From: Raffaelea ambrosiae
Lineage: Eukaryota > Ascomycota > Sordariomycetes > Ophiostomatales > Ophiostomataceae
DNA length: 64,000 bases
NCBI GenBank assembly: GCA_002778195.1
Contig: PCDI01000016.1
Location: 344,332 to 408,331, forward strand
Reading direction: 5' to 3'
Part shown: positions 10,055-20,142 of the stretch, one piece after another
Layout of the letters: each line of letters begins with the position of its first letter
Position numbering within the stretch: position 1 is the first letter of the stretch
The notes under the pieces: generated by a model
Database searches by the model: none
Seen by the model: only the letters and a program-made list of their open reading frames with translations
Told to the model about the DNA's origin: nothing
Position numbers and translations under genes: made by a program

Positions 10055-12833
10055 CTATAGACCTGCCAGCACGCTCTGGATCCCGACACTGCTTGAATCG
10101 TCCCGGCGTTGCACAAACGCCTTGAAGTCGGCCTTTTGCAGCTTCTTGGAGGAGGATGACGATGCCGAGGTGCCCAGGTTCCGTGACCGCTCCCGCAGCG
10201 CCTCCGGACCAATGATGAACAGGTAGCCGACTTCGGTCAGAACCTCGACCGCCGAGGCGCCCTCCTTGGTCAGCGGCCATGCCTTGAGCGTCGACACATA
10301 CTTGGCAATGTCCTTGGTCACCATCAGACCGCCCGTCGCGCTGACGGCAAACTTTTTAAAATGCTCAAACAGCTGCTGAAAGATGGCAAGCGCCAGCTGC
10401 GTGCTGAAGACGTCCAGGTTGTGGCCGTCGACCGACTGGGCGGCTACGACGGCGACGCGGTCGAGAAAGGTGCAGATGGCCAGGCATGTCGGCGTCTGCA
10501 GCGCGTCGACAAGTCCGCCCTCGAGCAGATCGTTGTCGCGCGGCCGGAAGTCGGTGCGCTTCTGCATGGCTGCCAGCGTCTTGGCCACCCAGTTGACCAC
10601 GACGTCGATCGTCATCTTCATGACCGAGTTGGTTTTCTTCTCGATCGACTCGATGCCCAGCCGCGTCTGCGCCTCCATGCTGCGCCGCACTGTTGGGTTG
10701 CCCTCGGCCAGCCGGATCAGCACCGTGTGGATGAACCGCGCCATCAGACTCGTAATCGTGACGGCCGGCCGCACCGACGGCAGGTAGCTGTTCAGGTCCG
10801 GCTCCGTCTTGGCGCTCTCCTGTGCCGTGGCCACGTCCAGAGCCGCGTCCAGCGCCGTCTCCACGTACACCTGCCCCATTGTTGTCAGCAGCAGGCCCAG
10901 CAGAGCGTTCACATCCTTGGGCGTCTCCGTTGCGCTGCCCAACTCCAGCGCCCGCCGCACGCTCTCGGCCAGCCATTTCATCATCCGCTTCGCGTTCGCC
11001 ATGCTGAGCACGCCGTCCTCCTCCGACACCTCAATCTCGTTCTTCTTGTCCGTATCTTGGATACCAGCCACCCGCAACATCATGGCCTTTTGTGTCGCCG
11101 TCAGGTCCGACGAGTCCAGCCGTTCCATATATGCGTCCTTGGCAGACGATAGTAGCTGTGTGCCCTGCTGCGCAATCATGTTCATGAAACCGCGTGCAGC
11201 CTTGGGCCGCCGCGAGTGGTAGAGCGTGAACTTGAACAGGAGCGAGTTGTACATCTCCTCCAGGCTCTTCTTCTCCTTGTCAATGTAGGAGTTGCCCACG
11301 AGATAGGGCACGAACAGCTCCTCCACCTGCTGGTCCAGTGTCTGTGCCACGAGCGTCGAGCACGGCTCGGGGTGTTCCGTCAGGCCGTGTGTCTTCAGGT
11401 CCTCGACCAGAGCGCCGATGTAGCTGCGTGATGCATGCAAAGACCGCAGATAGGCCAGGGTCGAGACCGTAATGGCCTTTTCCAGCACCATCTCCAGCCG
11501 CTGCTGGATGGACTGCTGGAAGACGCGCTGGATGAACTTGATCAGCACGGGCTCGTAATACGGGAAGGCACGCTTGATGATAAACGACTCTTCCTGCATG
11601 ACGATCTTGACTTCGTCGATGAGTGACTGCAGACTTGGCTCGACACCCGGCGGGTCGGCATCGGGGTCCGCCAGCAGGTCCCACATCTCGCCATCTGTTG
11701 TGACCTCGTCTGTCACAAGCTGGTCCCGGTCGATGAAGAACTGGTGCTGGTTGACAAAGGCGGCGATGACACTAGTGCCGCCGTTGAAATCGTGCAGCAC
11801 CTTGGCGCACTCCAGCATGTCGTCAAAGTTCTGCCGCCGGTAGCTGTTGTTGAACTGCTTCAGCAGATCCTGCTCCAGCGTCTCGGAGAACTTTTCCAGC
11901 GCCTCACGCGTGTTGTGCTTTTGAGCAGTTCCATTGGTGTTGCCATTGCTCAGTCCGTTGATACCGTTTGTCGCCGCACCGCCAGCCGCCCTTGACGATA
12001 GTCCGTTCATGGCACTGGCGGCCCGGCCGCCGCCGTTGGTCTCAGCCCACGACGTCGGATCCAGGCGCTGGCTGATGCGGATCAGTTGCCGCGTGATGAC
12101 AGCACAGCGCACCTTGTTCTCGGCGCTGCCCTGCCGCTGTATGTTCTCCAGGGATGCGAGCTGGCCCGTTTCGCTCAGCTCTGTCCAGCATTGCACCAGG
12201 AATGTGGCGTCCAGCGCCCTCCTCCGTTTCCTGTCTAGATCCTCAAGCTTCTCGCCAATTTGCACGGCGATGTTACCACCGCCCGAGTCCGCCGCGGCCG
12301 CCGCTGCAGCTCGGCTGCCTCGATCGCCGTTGGTGCCGTTCGGGTGGTTCAGGCTCAGGTCGAGGGCTTCGAACTGCGCCATGGACTGGTCCAATTTCCG
12401 TCCGAGGGTGTCGAGCGTCTGGTCATGCTGGATCTCAGCGCGTCGCACCTGCGAGAGGATTTCGGACTCGTTTTCCTGCAGCTCTTCTGAGAGCGTGGCG
12501 AGTTGTGAGAGTGCGCCTGAAGGGAGGGTGGGGGAACAGACGTGTCAGTACAAATGCATGGCGACAGCCCCCCAGATCATGCCAATTCATCACTCCCCAT
12601 TGGGCTATCCACAGATCCTAGATGCGCATACTTTCAAACGTTCGAATCAGAGGTTTGGGGTCAAAGGCTTGCTGCACAGCAGCACCAGACCGGCGGTTGG
12701 CAGGGACGGCCGTCTCGGCCAGGGTGTCGACGAAGTCGCGCACAATGAAATCCTTGTTGGAAAAATCGTCGAGGGTGAAGCTGGGGCCCTTGGGGAAGAG
12801 GGCCCGCGAGCCCGTCGACCCGATGCGCTCCAT
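10055..12833 (-). CDS. SEC10: Exocyst complex component Sec10
   Basis: Two exons, 12833..12632 and 12516..10055, give 887 residues. The 115-bp intron (12517..12631) has a GTATGC donor and TTCAG acceptor and joins DPKPLIRTFES to ALSQLATLSEELQ in frame. Sec10 is a subunit of the octameric exocyst that tethers secretory vesicles to the plasma membrane at growth sites. Recognisable Sec10 blocks are PSFTLDDFSNKDFIVRDF near the N-terminus, VRRAEIQHDQTLDTLGRKLD, NKVRCAVITRQLIRISQRLD, HDFNGGTSVIAAFVNQHQFF in the middle and ATGGLMVTKDIAKY with PEALRERSRN near the C-terminus. Two low-complexity inserts (Asn/Gly/Ala-rich, near residues 130-150 and 230-270) make it slightly long for the family. The start at 12833 lies about 15 residues before the conserved block; the frame stays open further upstream without an ATG that I could place. 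COG6 was considered and dismissed because these blocks are Sec10-specific. Confidence 0.92.
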
Positions 12834-13517
12834 TCCGTCGAGTCGTCGCAGGCGTTCGCTCAGGCAAACAGGTGCCCCATCAAGAGGTTCAAGATCGAGT
12901 CGAGGTCGAATGGCCGCAGGCTCACATGGCCATGCAGTCTGGTCGGGCAGTACGCGCTGTCGGAGTGCAGTGTCTGTGACGTGCTCAGCGCGAGAAATAT
13001 GACCGTGTGCGTCCGGAGAGGAGGGGGTTGTCGCAGTCGATTGTGTCGGCTGGTTCGTTTTTGGTCGATGTGATGCCGCAGATCATCCACACTGGGACGT
13101 GCTTCACCGTGTACGAGTATGGCGCAGCTGTGTGGGTTTAGCGGCTGGCCTGCTGTGGCTTGCGAGCAGGCGCAACCCTTTGGAGGCTGGGAGGTCCCTG
13201 TCTGAACCCTGATTGGACCGCGTTTGGTGGTCGCACACCCGTAAGCACAAGCATGGAGCAACTTTAGAGGGGCAATTTTAGGGGCGATCAAAAAAAAAAA
13301 AGGCCAGTTCTAACTGGAGCTTCTTTCCTGAACAGGCGCCACGAAAACTGGTGACAGTCGTCATAGCTATTTTTTTCCGGTTGTCATGATTTCTCCGGGT
13401 TTTGCGCGGTCCACGTAAACCGCACCTTCCTTTCTCTTCCACACTCCCAACGAGTGCGATTTTGCTCTTTCCCTGTCTAGGTGTATTCTCTCTTTTGGCA
13501 AACGAGCATCGCCCACG
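12834..13517. promoter_or_regulatory. Divergent promoter region SEC10/NUS1
   Basis: About 680 bp between two divergent gene starts. It holds one TACGAGTA octamer (13112-13119), an A run at 13290 and a pyrimidine-rich stretch (13420-13480) just before NUS1. No other gene is visible. Confidence 0.55.
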
Positions 13518-14965
13518 ATGCCGGTCTCGAAGCGAGACACACTGCTGTACAGGCAGGACGAAAAGGCGGGCTACAAGTTGACGCCGGAGGAAAGACTACG
13601 TTTGTTAAAGGTCAGTCGCTCCTTCCCAAAATGAACGGACACAATAGCGTGTGGGAGGCAAGTCTGGGGAAGGTGCGATTGGGGGTACGCAAGACAAACA
13701 GCTGAGACAGCAAAAGTCCTGTTGTTCCGTCGGCTGTCTGTTTGGTGTCTCCTGCCAGTCTCGTCGTCTTGGCTGCCTCTCTTCCGCCTCTCTTCCAATC
13801 TCTGCTACCGACCACCCACGTTGCTCAGCTCGCACGCCGGGCTTCCTCTTTTTGCAGACGCACGATGTCTGTCGACGCGAAAGCAGAAGACGAGGACACA
13901 CCGCCTGGTCCTCGAAACATGGTTCTCGTGGCTCCCAAGCTGACCTATATACAGCCGTATCTCCCAGCACCACCCGAGCGATCACCTCCTCGAGCACGGA
14001 ATGGAAAACGACGATCAGTAGGAGGAGCAGGACCGGGCTCGGGCCCGTCGCGAACATCGGCCGGGATCAATGGCACCAAGGCACCGGTTGGCGACCTGGA
14101 TAGTCTCCTCGCCAAGAGGCCGCCGCTGCTGGGCGTACGACGCTTCCTGGTCAACCAGCTGCACATCCTGGTGTTCACGATCATCCACGCCATCTTCTCG
14201 CTCTACATCCGCATCCGCCAGGGCTACCACGGCGTTCGCGACCGCATATACTCGGTGCTCAAGTACCACCACCGCACACCCGAGATCATTGCCCGAGATG
14301 TGCGCGACCTACGGCGGCTTCCGAAGCACCTGAGCGTTGTCTTGAACTTGGAGGAAAATGCACGCGGCGGCGCCGAGCTGGAACGCCTTGTCAACGAGGT
14401 ATCCGACCTGGCAGCCTGGTGTGCCTCGGCGGGCATCCCCATGCTCTCCGTCTACGAGAAGACGGGCATCCTCAAGAGCTACCTAGCTGAGACGCACCGC
14501 GCCGTCTCGCAGCGTCTGTCGGTCTACTTTGGCCGCGTGCACCCGGCCTTGACCCTGCAGGCACCACATCTGCCGTCAATCGAGTCGCCTTCTCGCGGCC
14601 GCGAATACGGAAGCGGTGGCGACGATGAGCAAGGCCATATCTCGGTTTTGCTGCTTTCGGCGGAGGATGGCCGCGACTCGCTGGTGGACCTCACCAAGAC
14701 CCTGGCGGAGATGGCCCAGCGCTCCAAGATCTCAGCCTCAGACATCAGCATCGACCTGGTCGATGCCGAGCTGACAGAAAGCGTCATGGGCGAGCCCGAC
14801 TTGCTACTGCTCTTTAGCCCCTACGTCGAGCTAGATGGCTACCCACCCTGGCAGGTCCGCCTCACCGAGATCTACCATGTGCTGGATAATCAAGGCGCCG
14901 GATACCAGGTGTTCCTGTGGGGTCTACACAACTACGCAAAAGCAGAGATGAGAGTCGGAAGATGA
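13518..14965 (+). CDS. NUS1: Dehydrodolichyl diphosphate synthase subunit Nus1 (NgBR)
   Basis: Two exons, 13518..13610 and 13955..14965, give 367 residues. The 344-bp intron has a GTCAGT donor and TATACAG acceptor and joins LTPEERLRLLK to PYLPAPPERS. Nus1 is the accessory subunit of cis-prenyltransferase in the ER membrane; with Rer2/Srt1 it makes the dolichol carrier for glycosylation. Visible are a hydrophobic membrane segment (LHILVFTIIHAIFSLYIRI), the pseudo-catalytic prenyltransferase domain (RLPKHLSVVLNLEE, where active synthases have a catalytic Asp motif; DLVDAELTESVMGEPDLLLL) and a C-terminal RxG motif (MRVGR, last residues), which in this family completes the active site of the partner. 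The frame of exon 2 is open through much of the intron, including ATGs at 13742 and 13865, so a different N-terminus is possible; the spliced form matches the family better. Confidence 0.88.
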
Positions 14966-15601
14966 GCAACAGCAAAAAGAAAGCGTTGGTAGCAGTTGTA
15001 CGTCTGGCTTCTCGTCCGTGACAGCTTTGTATGCGATGGAAGCAAATATCAGGCATATGGCATTAGTTAGTTCTCCTTCAGGGTGCTGGGCAGTTTATAG
15101 GGCTTTCGGTTCGTTTGCTGGCTACCCTCCTTCGACTCTACACCTTTCATTTATTTTCTACAGCAACCCAGCAGCCAGGGCTTGCCACGACTCATGTCTA
15201 TATGGCCATTGGCATAATTTTGAGGGACTCGTTAGCATTCTGTTTAGACGCAAGATTCTACGGGGAGAATCTGGTTGTGGGGAAATCAGGCAACATAGTT
15301 TTTTTTTTTTTTAACATTGAACGTAATGTAATGAGTACATGAATCATATTCCCACCGCAGGACATGCGGCCAAGAGGTCTAGATGCGGCAAGCCCAATGC
15401 GTTCTGCCTTTTTGTGACGCGTCATCTTGGCCATTCGTTGCATCGGCTCTTTCCAGCATAATTAGCATCTCAGTCTCAGCATCAAATACGACTCCAATAG
15501 CACTTGATCGGAGGTTGGACGGGGTACCAATTTTGGCCCACAGAATTTCCCATCCGCCGAGTTCAAATACGTCAATACCTGCATATCCCAGGACACCACA
15601 A
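14966..15601. other. Spacer NUS1-tRNA
   Basis: 3' region of NUS1 with a 12-T run near 15300. No gene is visible. Confidence 0.55.
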
Positions 15602-15682
15602 GGCAAGGTGGCGGAGTGGTTAACGCGCAGGCCTGCTAAGCCTGTCCTTTCGAGGGCCAGGGTTCGAATCCCTGCCTTGTCG
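15602..15682 (+). tRNA. tRNA-Ser (anticodon GCT)
   Basis: Full cloverleaf with no intron. The acceptor stem is GGCAAGG with CCTTGTC (one G-T wobble), with discriminator G at 15682. The D arm begins TGGCGGAGTGGTTAACGC, the usual A-box. The anticodon stem CAGGC/GCCTG encloses loop CTGCTAA, anticodon GCT (reads AGC/AGT serine codons). A long variable arm (TCCTTTCGAGGG) identifies a class II tRNA, and the T arm GGGTTCGAATCCC is the B-box. It stands alone between NUS1 and CSL4. Confidence 0.96.
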
Positions 15683-15686
15683 TTTC

Positions 15687-15691
15687 TTTTT
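15687..15691 (+). terminator. RNA polymerase III terminator
   Basis: Five T residues four bases after the tRNA-Ser 3' end, the standard Pol III stop signal. Confidence 0.8.
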
Positions 15692-16719
15692 GCCGGCCAG
15701 GGTGACAACCGGAGGCCACGTATGCCTACACGATGTCTGACTAGAAGGCAGTAGATCAGGTCTTGTCATAGGGGCTGCTGTATTTTTGTTGTCTGGCAGA
15801 GGCCGAGTGTGAAGCTTAGGGTAGGTGCCTGCATATCGCATACGCCACATTGCACAATACGAGGAAGACCCCGCTTAGGCGGTGTCTGTGACAGAAAATT
15901 TTATTCATTCACAAGATGGTACAATGGTGTTAGGTCATCGTAGACAAATGGATGCTTAGAGGTAAGAAAATCGACTAAATGAAGATGTTTGGTGATGCAC
16001 GTAATGATCTCGGAGCACAATCCTATGTGGCCCAAGCGTGATGGGGTCTAACTATCGCGAACCAAAAGGCGTTTCAGCTCGAAGTCGCGTACGCCAACAG
16101 AGGCTAACCAAGTCCTGTTGGTGCACACTGTTTTATGTCTCTCTTCATCCTCCCTAGTCAGAAAACCTCGCTTGCTCTTCACGCACTGGCCCTTGGAGAG
16201 CTCCATTGTGGCACATGAAGACTATTCATTCGTTCGTCCTCTGCAGTCAATTCCATGGACAGCTATAAGAGAAGAATTGAGGAAGGCCGACCAGGCTACC
16301 AGGTTTCCCAGCCTGGCTCAAGGTCCGAGTTGTCCTCTTCTTCTTGAGTGCAACTGTGTCGAGGACAAGCCTTCTCCTTACGACTGGACCGGCTAGTCGA
16401 CGGCTGGTCTCAAGCTGATGTCGGTGAGCAAGATCTTGGGGTCTGAATGGATGTTGACCAGCTCGCGTCGAGTTGGGAGCCAGGGCTGGGTTGGGTTTCA
16501 TATTCCAGAGCTCAACCCAGACGAGACATTGTTTCCGTCCCGGGATTCCCAAGGCAATCGACCGGCCGACTGACCAACAACTGGTTCTTTTGAAGTCGAG
16601 GGAAGGCATGTTGGGCAGTTGCGAGAAGCAGTCGGGACGAGACACCACAACCACTCGTTGGAAGAGAGATTATTAGGACAAGTCGTGCCTCTTTGCCTAC
16701 TGCCCTTACTCCTCTTCCT
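15692..16719. other. Spacer tRNA-CSL4
   Basis: About 1 kb with open frames up to 135 codons, none with a recognisable family. It includes the CSL4 3' region. Confidence 0.5.
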
Positions 16720-17469
16720 TCAGAACGGCCGGGCCACTTTCCGGGCCTCGCTCAGGCCTGTCTCCTGGTCAAGGTACTCCTTCCAGCTGATCGGGTACAT
16801 GGGGTTGCCAGCCTCGCTCACCGCCATGACCACGCCCAGGTTGTTGGCCGTAGTGGAGAGGTAGTAGTTGGCCTGGTCGCCGAGGGAGATCTGCAGCAGT
16901 GAGCATACAGGCAAGGAGAAAAGAAGAAAAAGAAGAAGCAAGGGCAAACGTACCACTTGTGCCCGCACAATGTCACCCGGCCGGAACGACTCGTAGATCT
17001 TGACCCGGTCCTTCTCCGTGGCGCGCACATCCTGAACGCGGATGAGGCCCTGCCACTCGGCGTCCAGCACCGTGTTGCCGACCACGAGAATCGCCACGAC
17101 TGCCTGCCGCTGGGTGATGCGCGTCACCCGGCAGAGCACCGTGTTGCCGACGTCCGGCAGCACCTCGCCGCCCTCGGCCACGAGGTCGCGCGAGACCGAG
17201 ATGGTGATCTTTTGCGCGGCAGTCGGCGACGACAAGAGAACGTCGGCCACCGTCGGAACGGCAATGCGTGTCAGACGCTTGGCGGGCCCCTGTCCGGCTG
17301 CTCCCCCTGACGCAGCGGCGGCCGCAGCGCCGGGCTGGTCAATGTGCACATGGCCCAGCAGCGAGGCATAGACATGGCCGTCGCTCAGATGGGTTCCGGG
17401 ACCGGGCTGGTATTTGGAGGCTGGGCCCAGCAACTGGCCGGGAACAATGATCTGTCCGGCAGTGGCCAT
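16720..17469 (-). CDS. CSL4: Exosome complex component Csl4
   Basis: Two exons, 17469..16954 and 16890..16720, give 228 residues. The 63-bp intron (16891..16953, donor GTACGT, acceptor CTGCAG) has no in-frame stop but encodes a Leu/Phe-rich stretch that breaks the S1 fold; removal yields RAQVISLGDQANYYLSTTAN, the conserved sequence. Csl4 is a cap subunit of the RNA exosome, which degrades and trims RNA 3' ends in nucleus and cytoplasm. An N-terminal domain (IIVPGQLLGPASKYQPGPGT) precedes an S1 RNA-binding domain (VGNTVLCRVTRITQRQAVVA through YESFRPGDIVRAQV), and a C-terminal part ends near NPMYPISWKEYLD. An Ala/Gly insert near residues 50-60 is lineage-specific. It is divergent from TRM5 over a 341-bp shared promoter. 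Confidence 0.94.
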   Translation of the reverse strand: MATAGQIIVPGQLLGPASKYQPGPGTHLSDGHVYASLLGHVHIDQPGAAAAAASGGAAGQGPAKRLTRIAVPTVADVLLSSPTAAQKITISVSRDLVAEGGEVLPDVGNTVLCRVTRITQRQAVVAILVVGNTVLDAEWQGLIRVQDVRATEKDRVKIYESFRPGDIVRAQVVRLPLLLLFLLFSLPVCSLLQISLGDQANYYLSTTANNLGVVMAVSEAGNPMYPISWKEYLDQETGLSEARKVARPF

Positions 17470-17810
17470 GATCGTTTAATGTGTGTTCCCTTGGTTTTTT
17501 TTTGTGAGTTTGCAGGTGTGGTTTTTGGTCCGACGTTGTTGGTTCTCAGTAGTGAATCTCGTTTGCAGGTGAACTAAAACTTTTTCTCGTCACTGTAAGT
17601 GGGTGGCATAAAGGCGGAAACAGCCGTATCAGCGCCACAATTTGATATTGAAACTGCGCCACACTTGTAACTTTTTTACACAGAGACTCGTTTGAGCTTT
17701 CGCTTTCAACATAACTACTCTTCTGTTGCACACTGGAACAAAGAACGTCTCTCTTTTTTTCCTTGTGCCTACCAGGATAGGCCTGACTCCAGGCCTCCGC
17801 ACGCAGTCCC
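17470..17810. promoter_or_regulatory. Bidirectional promoter CSL4/TRM5
   Basis: 341 bp between two divergent starts. It contains T runs near 17494 and 17754. No other gene is visible. Confidence 0.6.
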
Positions 17811-19769
17811 ATGGGATCGCCTCAAAAACGAGCTCTGCCTGAGAGCAACAGTGACGACGGGCAGCCGAGCAGCTCGGCCGGCGTGGGCTTGGCCAACACT
17901 GAAGGCGACGCTGCCGACGCCGACATGTCTTTTCTTCGGCCGCCAATCTTGCGGTCGGCGGCTATCACCGCGGCGAACACGATCAATAAGGCCGCTTTCA
18001 AGAAGACGATTGATGTTCCGGTGGCGCGCATCAATGACTTCCGCAACATTGCCAAGTACCGCCAGAAGTTCATTGCAAGCCGTGAGCTTCTCAAGATCGA
18101 CCGACGGCCAGCCGTGATCGATGACCCGGAATGGGTGCCAGTCTCATCAGAGGCTGCCCAGACAGCACCGTCGGCAAAGCCTCCGCTGCGGAAGAAGTGT
18201 CTCCTGTTGCAGCCAAGCGTGTCTCTGGAGTGTGCGTCTCTTGTCACCCTCCTTCACAAACGACAGTCCTTGTCCTAACCGAACTTAGCACCGAATACCT
18301 GGAGTGATGTCCTTAAAGGAGGCGTAGAGCGCGGCGAGCTGGCGCTGGTGCCTTACCAGATCACACTGGACTATGATTATTGGAACTCACGTAAGAACGA
18401 CGACCCTTCTGTTCGTTCTTCAGTATCACGGCCACTAACACATAGAACAGGCGACATTCTTGTGTCGATACTGCCGGAAGAATTCCATGATGACATTCCC
18501 ACCAGCTTCAACACAGCCGGCCACGTTGGTATGGTTTTTGTCCTCTCTGTCCACTGCCCTGCCGTACTTTTGATTCTTCTTCTGTTTTTTTTTTTTTCTG
18601 TTTTTTTTTTGCTAAACCAACTCGTCGCAGCCCATCTCAACCTCCGCAGCCGCTTCCAGCCCTACAAGTACATTGTCGCTCAGGCCATCCTAGACAAGAA
18701 CAAGGGTCTCCGCACCGTCATCAACAAGATCGACGGCGTCGGCAGCGACTCGGTGTTCCGCACGTTCCGCTACGAGGTCCTGGCCGGGCCCGACGACCTC
18801 CAGGTGGAGGTGCGCGAGAACTTTTGCACGTACCAGTTCGACTACAGCAAGGTCTACTGGAACTCCAAGCTGGAGCCGGAGCACACGCGGATTCTCAATC
18901 TCTTCCAGCCGGGCGAGGTCGTCTGCGACGTCATGGCCGGCATCGGGCCCTTTGCCGTGCCCGCGGGCAAGCGCGGCGTCTTTGTCTGGGCCAACGACAT
19001 GAACCCGGAGAGCTACGAGGCGCTGTGCGCCGCCATCCAGCGCAACAAGGTCGACGCCTTTGTGCGGCCCTCCAACGAGGACGGCCTCGCGTTCATCCGC
19101 CACGGGGCCGACCGCGTGCGCGAAGCCGCCCGCCAGGGCGCCAGCGCCCTGGACACGCGCCACTTTGCGTCGCGCAAGGAAGCGACGCTGGCCGCGGAGC
19201 TGGGCGTGGGGGCGGGCGGGGCCACGCAGTGGGCCGCGCAGAAGAAGAACAAGAAGCAGAAGAGCGGCCCCGCCGCCGAGGATGCCCGACCCAGCAAGAA
19301 GCCGGCTCCCCGCCGGGTGTGGGTGCCGCCGACGGTGTCGCATTTTGTGATGAACCTGCCGGCGTCGGCCATTACGTTCCTGCCGCGCTTCCGGGGCGTG
19401 TACGCAGGCTGTGAGGAGCTGTTCACCAAGTCCAAAGACGTAGAGAACAGCAGCAGCAGCAGCAGCAGCAGCAGCCCTTCTCCCACCCCCCTCCTCCCCA
19501 TGGTCCATGTTCACTGCTTTGCGCCGATGCCCAACGACGACAGCGACGGCGTCCCGCTGGAAGACGTGCGCCAGCGGGTGTCGGACGAGCTGGGCGTGCC
19601 GATGACGCTGAGCAGGCGGTATGTCGACGTCGAGGCGGACGATCCGCTGGCGGCGGAGCCGAAGCATCTGGTGTATGTGTACCATGTACGGGACGTGGGC
19701 CCCGACAAGTCGATGTTCTGTGCGAGCTTCCGGCTGCCGGCCTCTGTAGCGTTTGCCGAACGGGTCTGA
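17811..19769 (+). CDS. TRM5: tRNA (guanine37-N1)-methyltransferase Trm5
   Basis: Four exons, 17811..18231, 18289..18390, 18451..18528 and 18631..19769, give 579 residues. Junctions read SLES/PNTWSDVL, YWNS/RDILVS and AGHV/AHLNLRSRF, all conserved. The enzyme methylates G37 next to the anticodon (m1G37, and the first step toward wybutosine in tRNA-Phe), preventing frameshifting; fungal Trm5 acts in cytosol or nucleus and mitochondria. Visible are the Trm5 N-terminal domains (ELALVPYQITLDYDYWNS; YKYIVAQAILDKNKGLRTV), the class I S-adenosylmethionine fold (LFQPGEVVCDVMAGIGPFAV; NDMNPESYEALCAAIQRNKV) and the catalytic NLP motif (FVMNLPASAITFLPRF). Two inserts are unusual: a Lys/Ala-rich loop at about 19150-19310 and a poly-Ser run at about 19450-19482 encoded by AGC repeats. 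Introns 2 (60 bp) and 3 (102 bp) are open in frame. The gene is convergent with RAD1. Confidence 0.94.
19450..19475 (+). repeat. AGC trinucleotide run (poly-Ser in TRM5)
   Basis: Nine AGC units in frame encode the poly-Ser insert of TRM5 in a surface loop between catalytic motifs. Confidence 0.85.
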
Positions 19770-20142
19770 AGGCATGGAAGAGATGGGTTTCAGGAGGTCT
19801 CAAAAGAGATCTCCAAACAAGGGAGGCTGCAATAGTAAGAGCATTGGCGTTTTGGACGGGTTTGCATGTCGGGACTTCAAAGGGAGGGGGCCAGCAAAAA
19901 GAGGGGGGGGTATCTGTGAAAAGTGACTCTCGAATTTGGGACGAACTAGGAAATATCAAGACACCATTCTCACGTAACAAGGAATCATACCAACGCGAAC
20001 ATATCTTCTTGGGCGCTTTTTTTTTTTTTTTTGCCTATTTGAATCTTGAATGTTTGTACAAGAGCAGATTGCCCCTTTTTGTGACAGTATTCCCACAACG
20101 CCAACCCATATATGCCTAAGACAGCAGCTAAACAAAACCCAT
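19770..20142. other. Convergent 3' spacer TRM5/RAD1
   Basis: 373 bp between two stop codons facing each other, so the 3' UTRs probably overlap. It has a T run at 20018-20033. No gene is visible. Confidence 0.55.

Noticed and set aside
10055..12833. COG complex subunit 6
   Set aside because: The blocks DPKPLIRTFE, HDFNGGTSVI and PEALRERSRN are those of Sec10, and the Cog6 N-terminal signature is absent.
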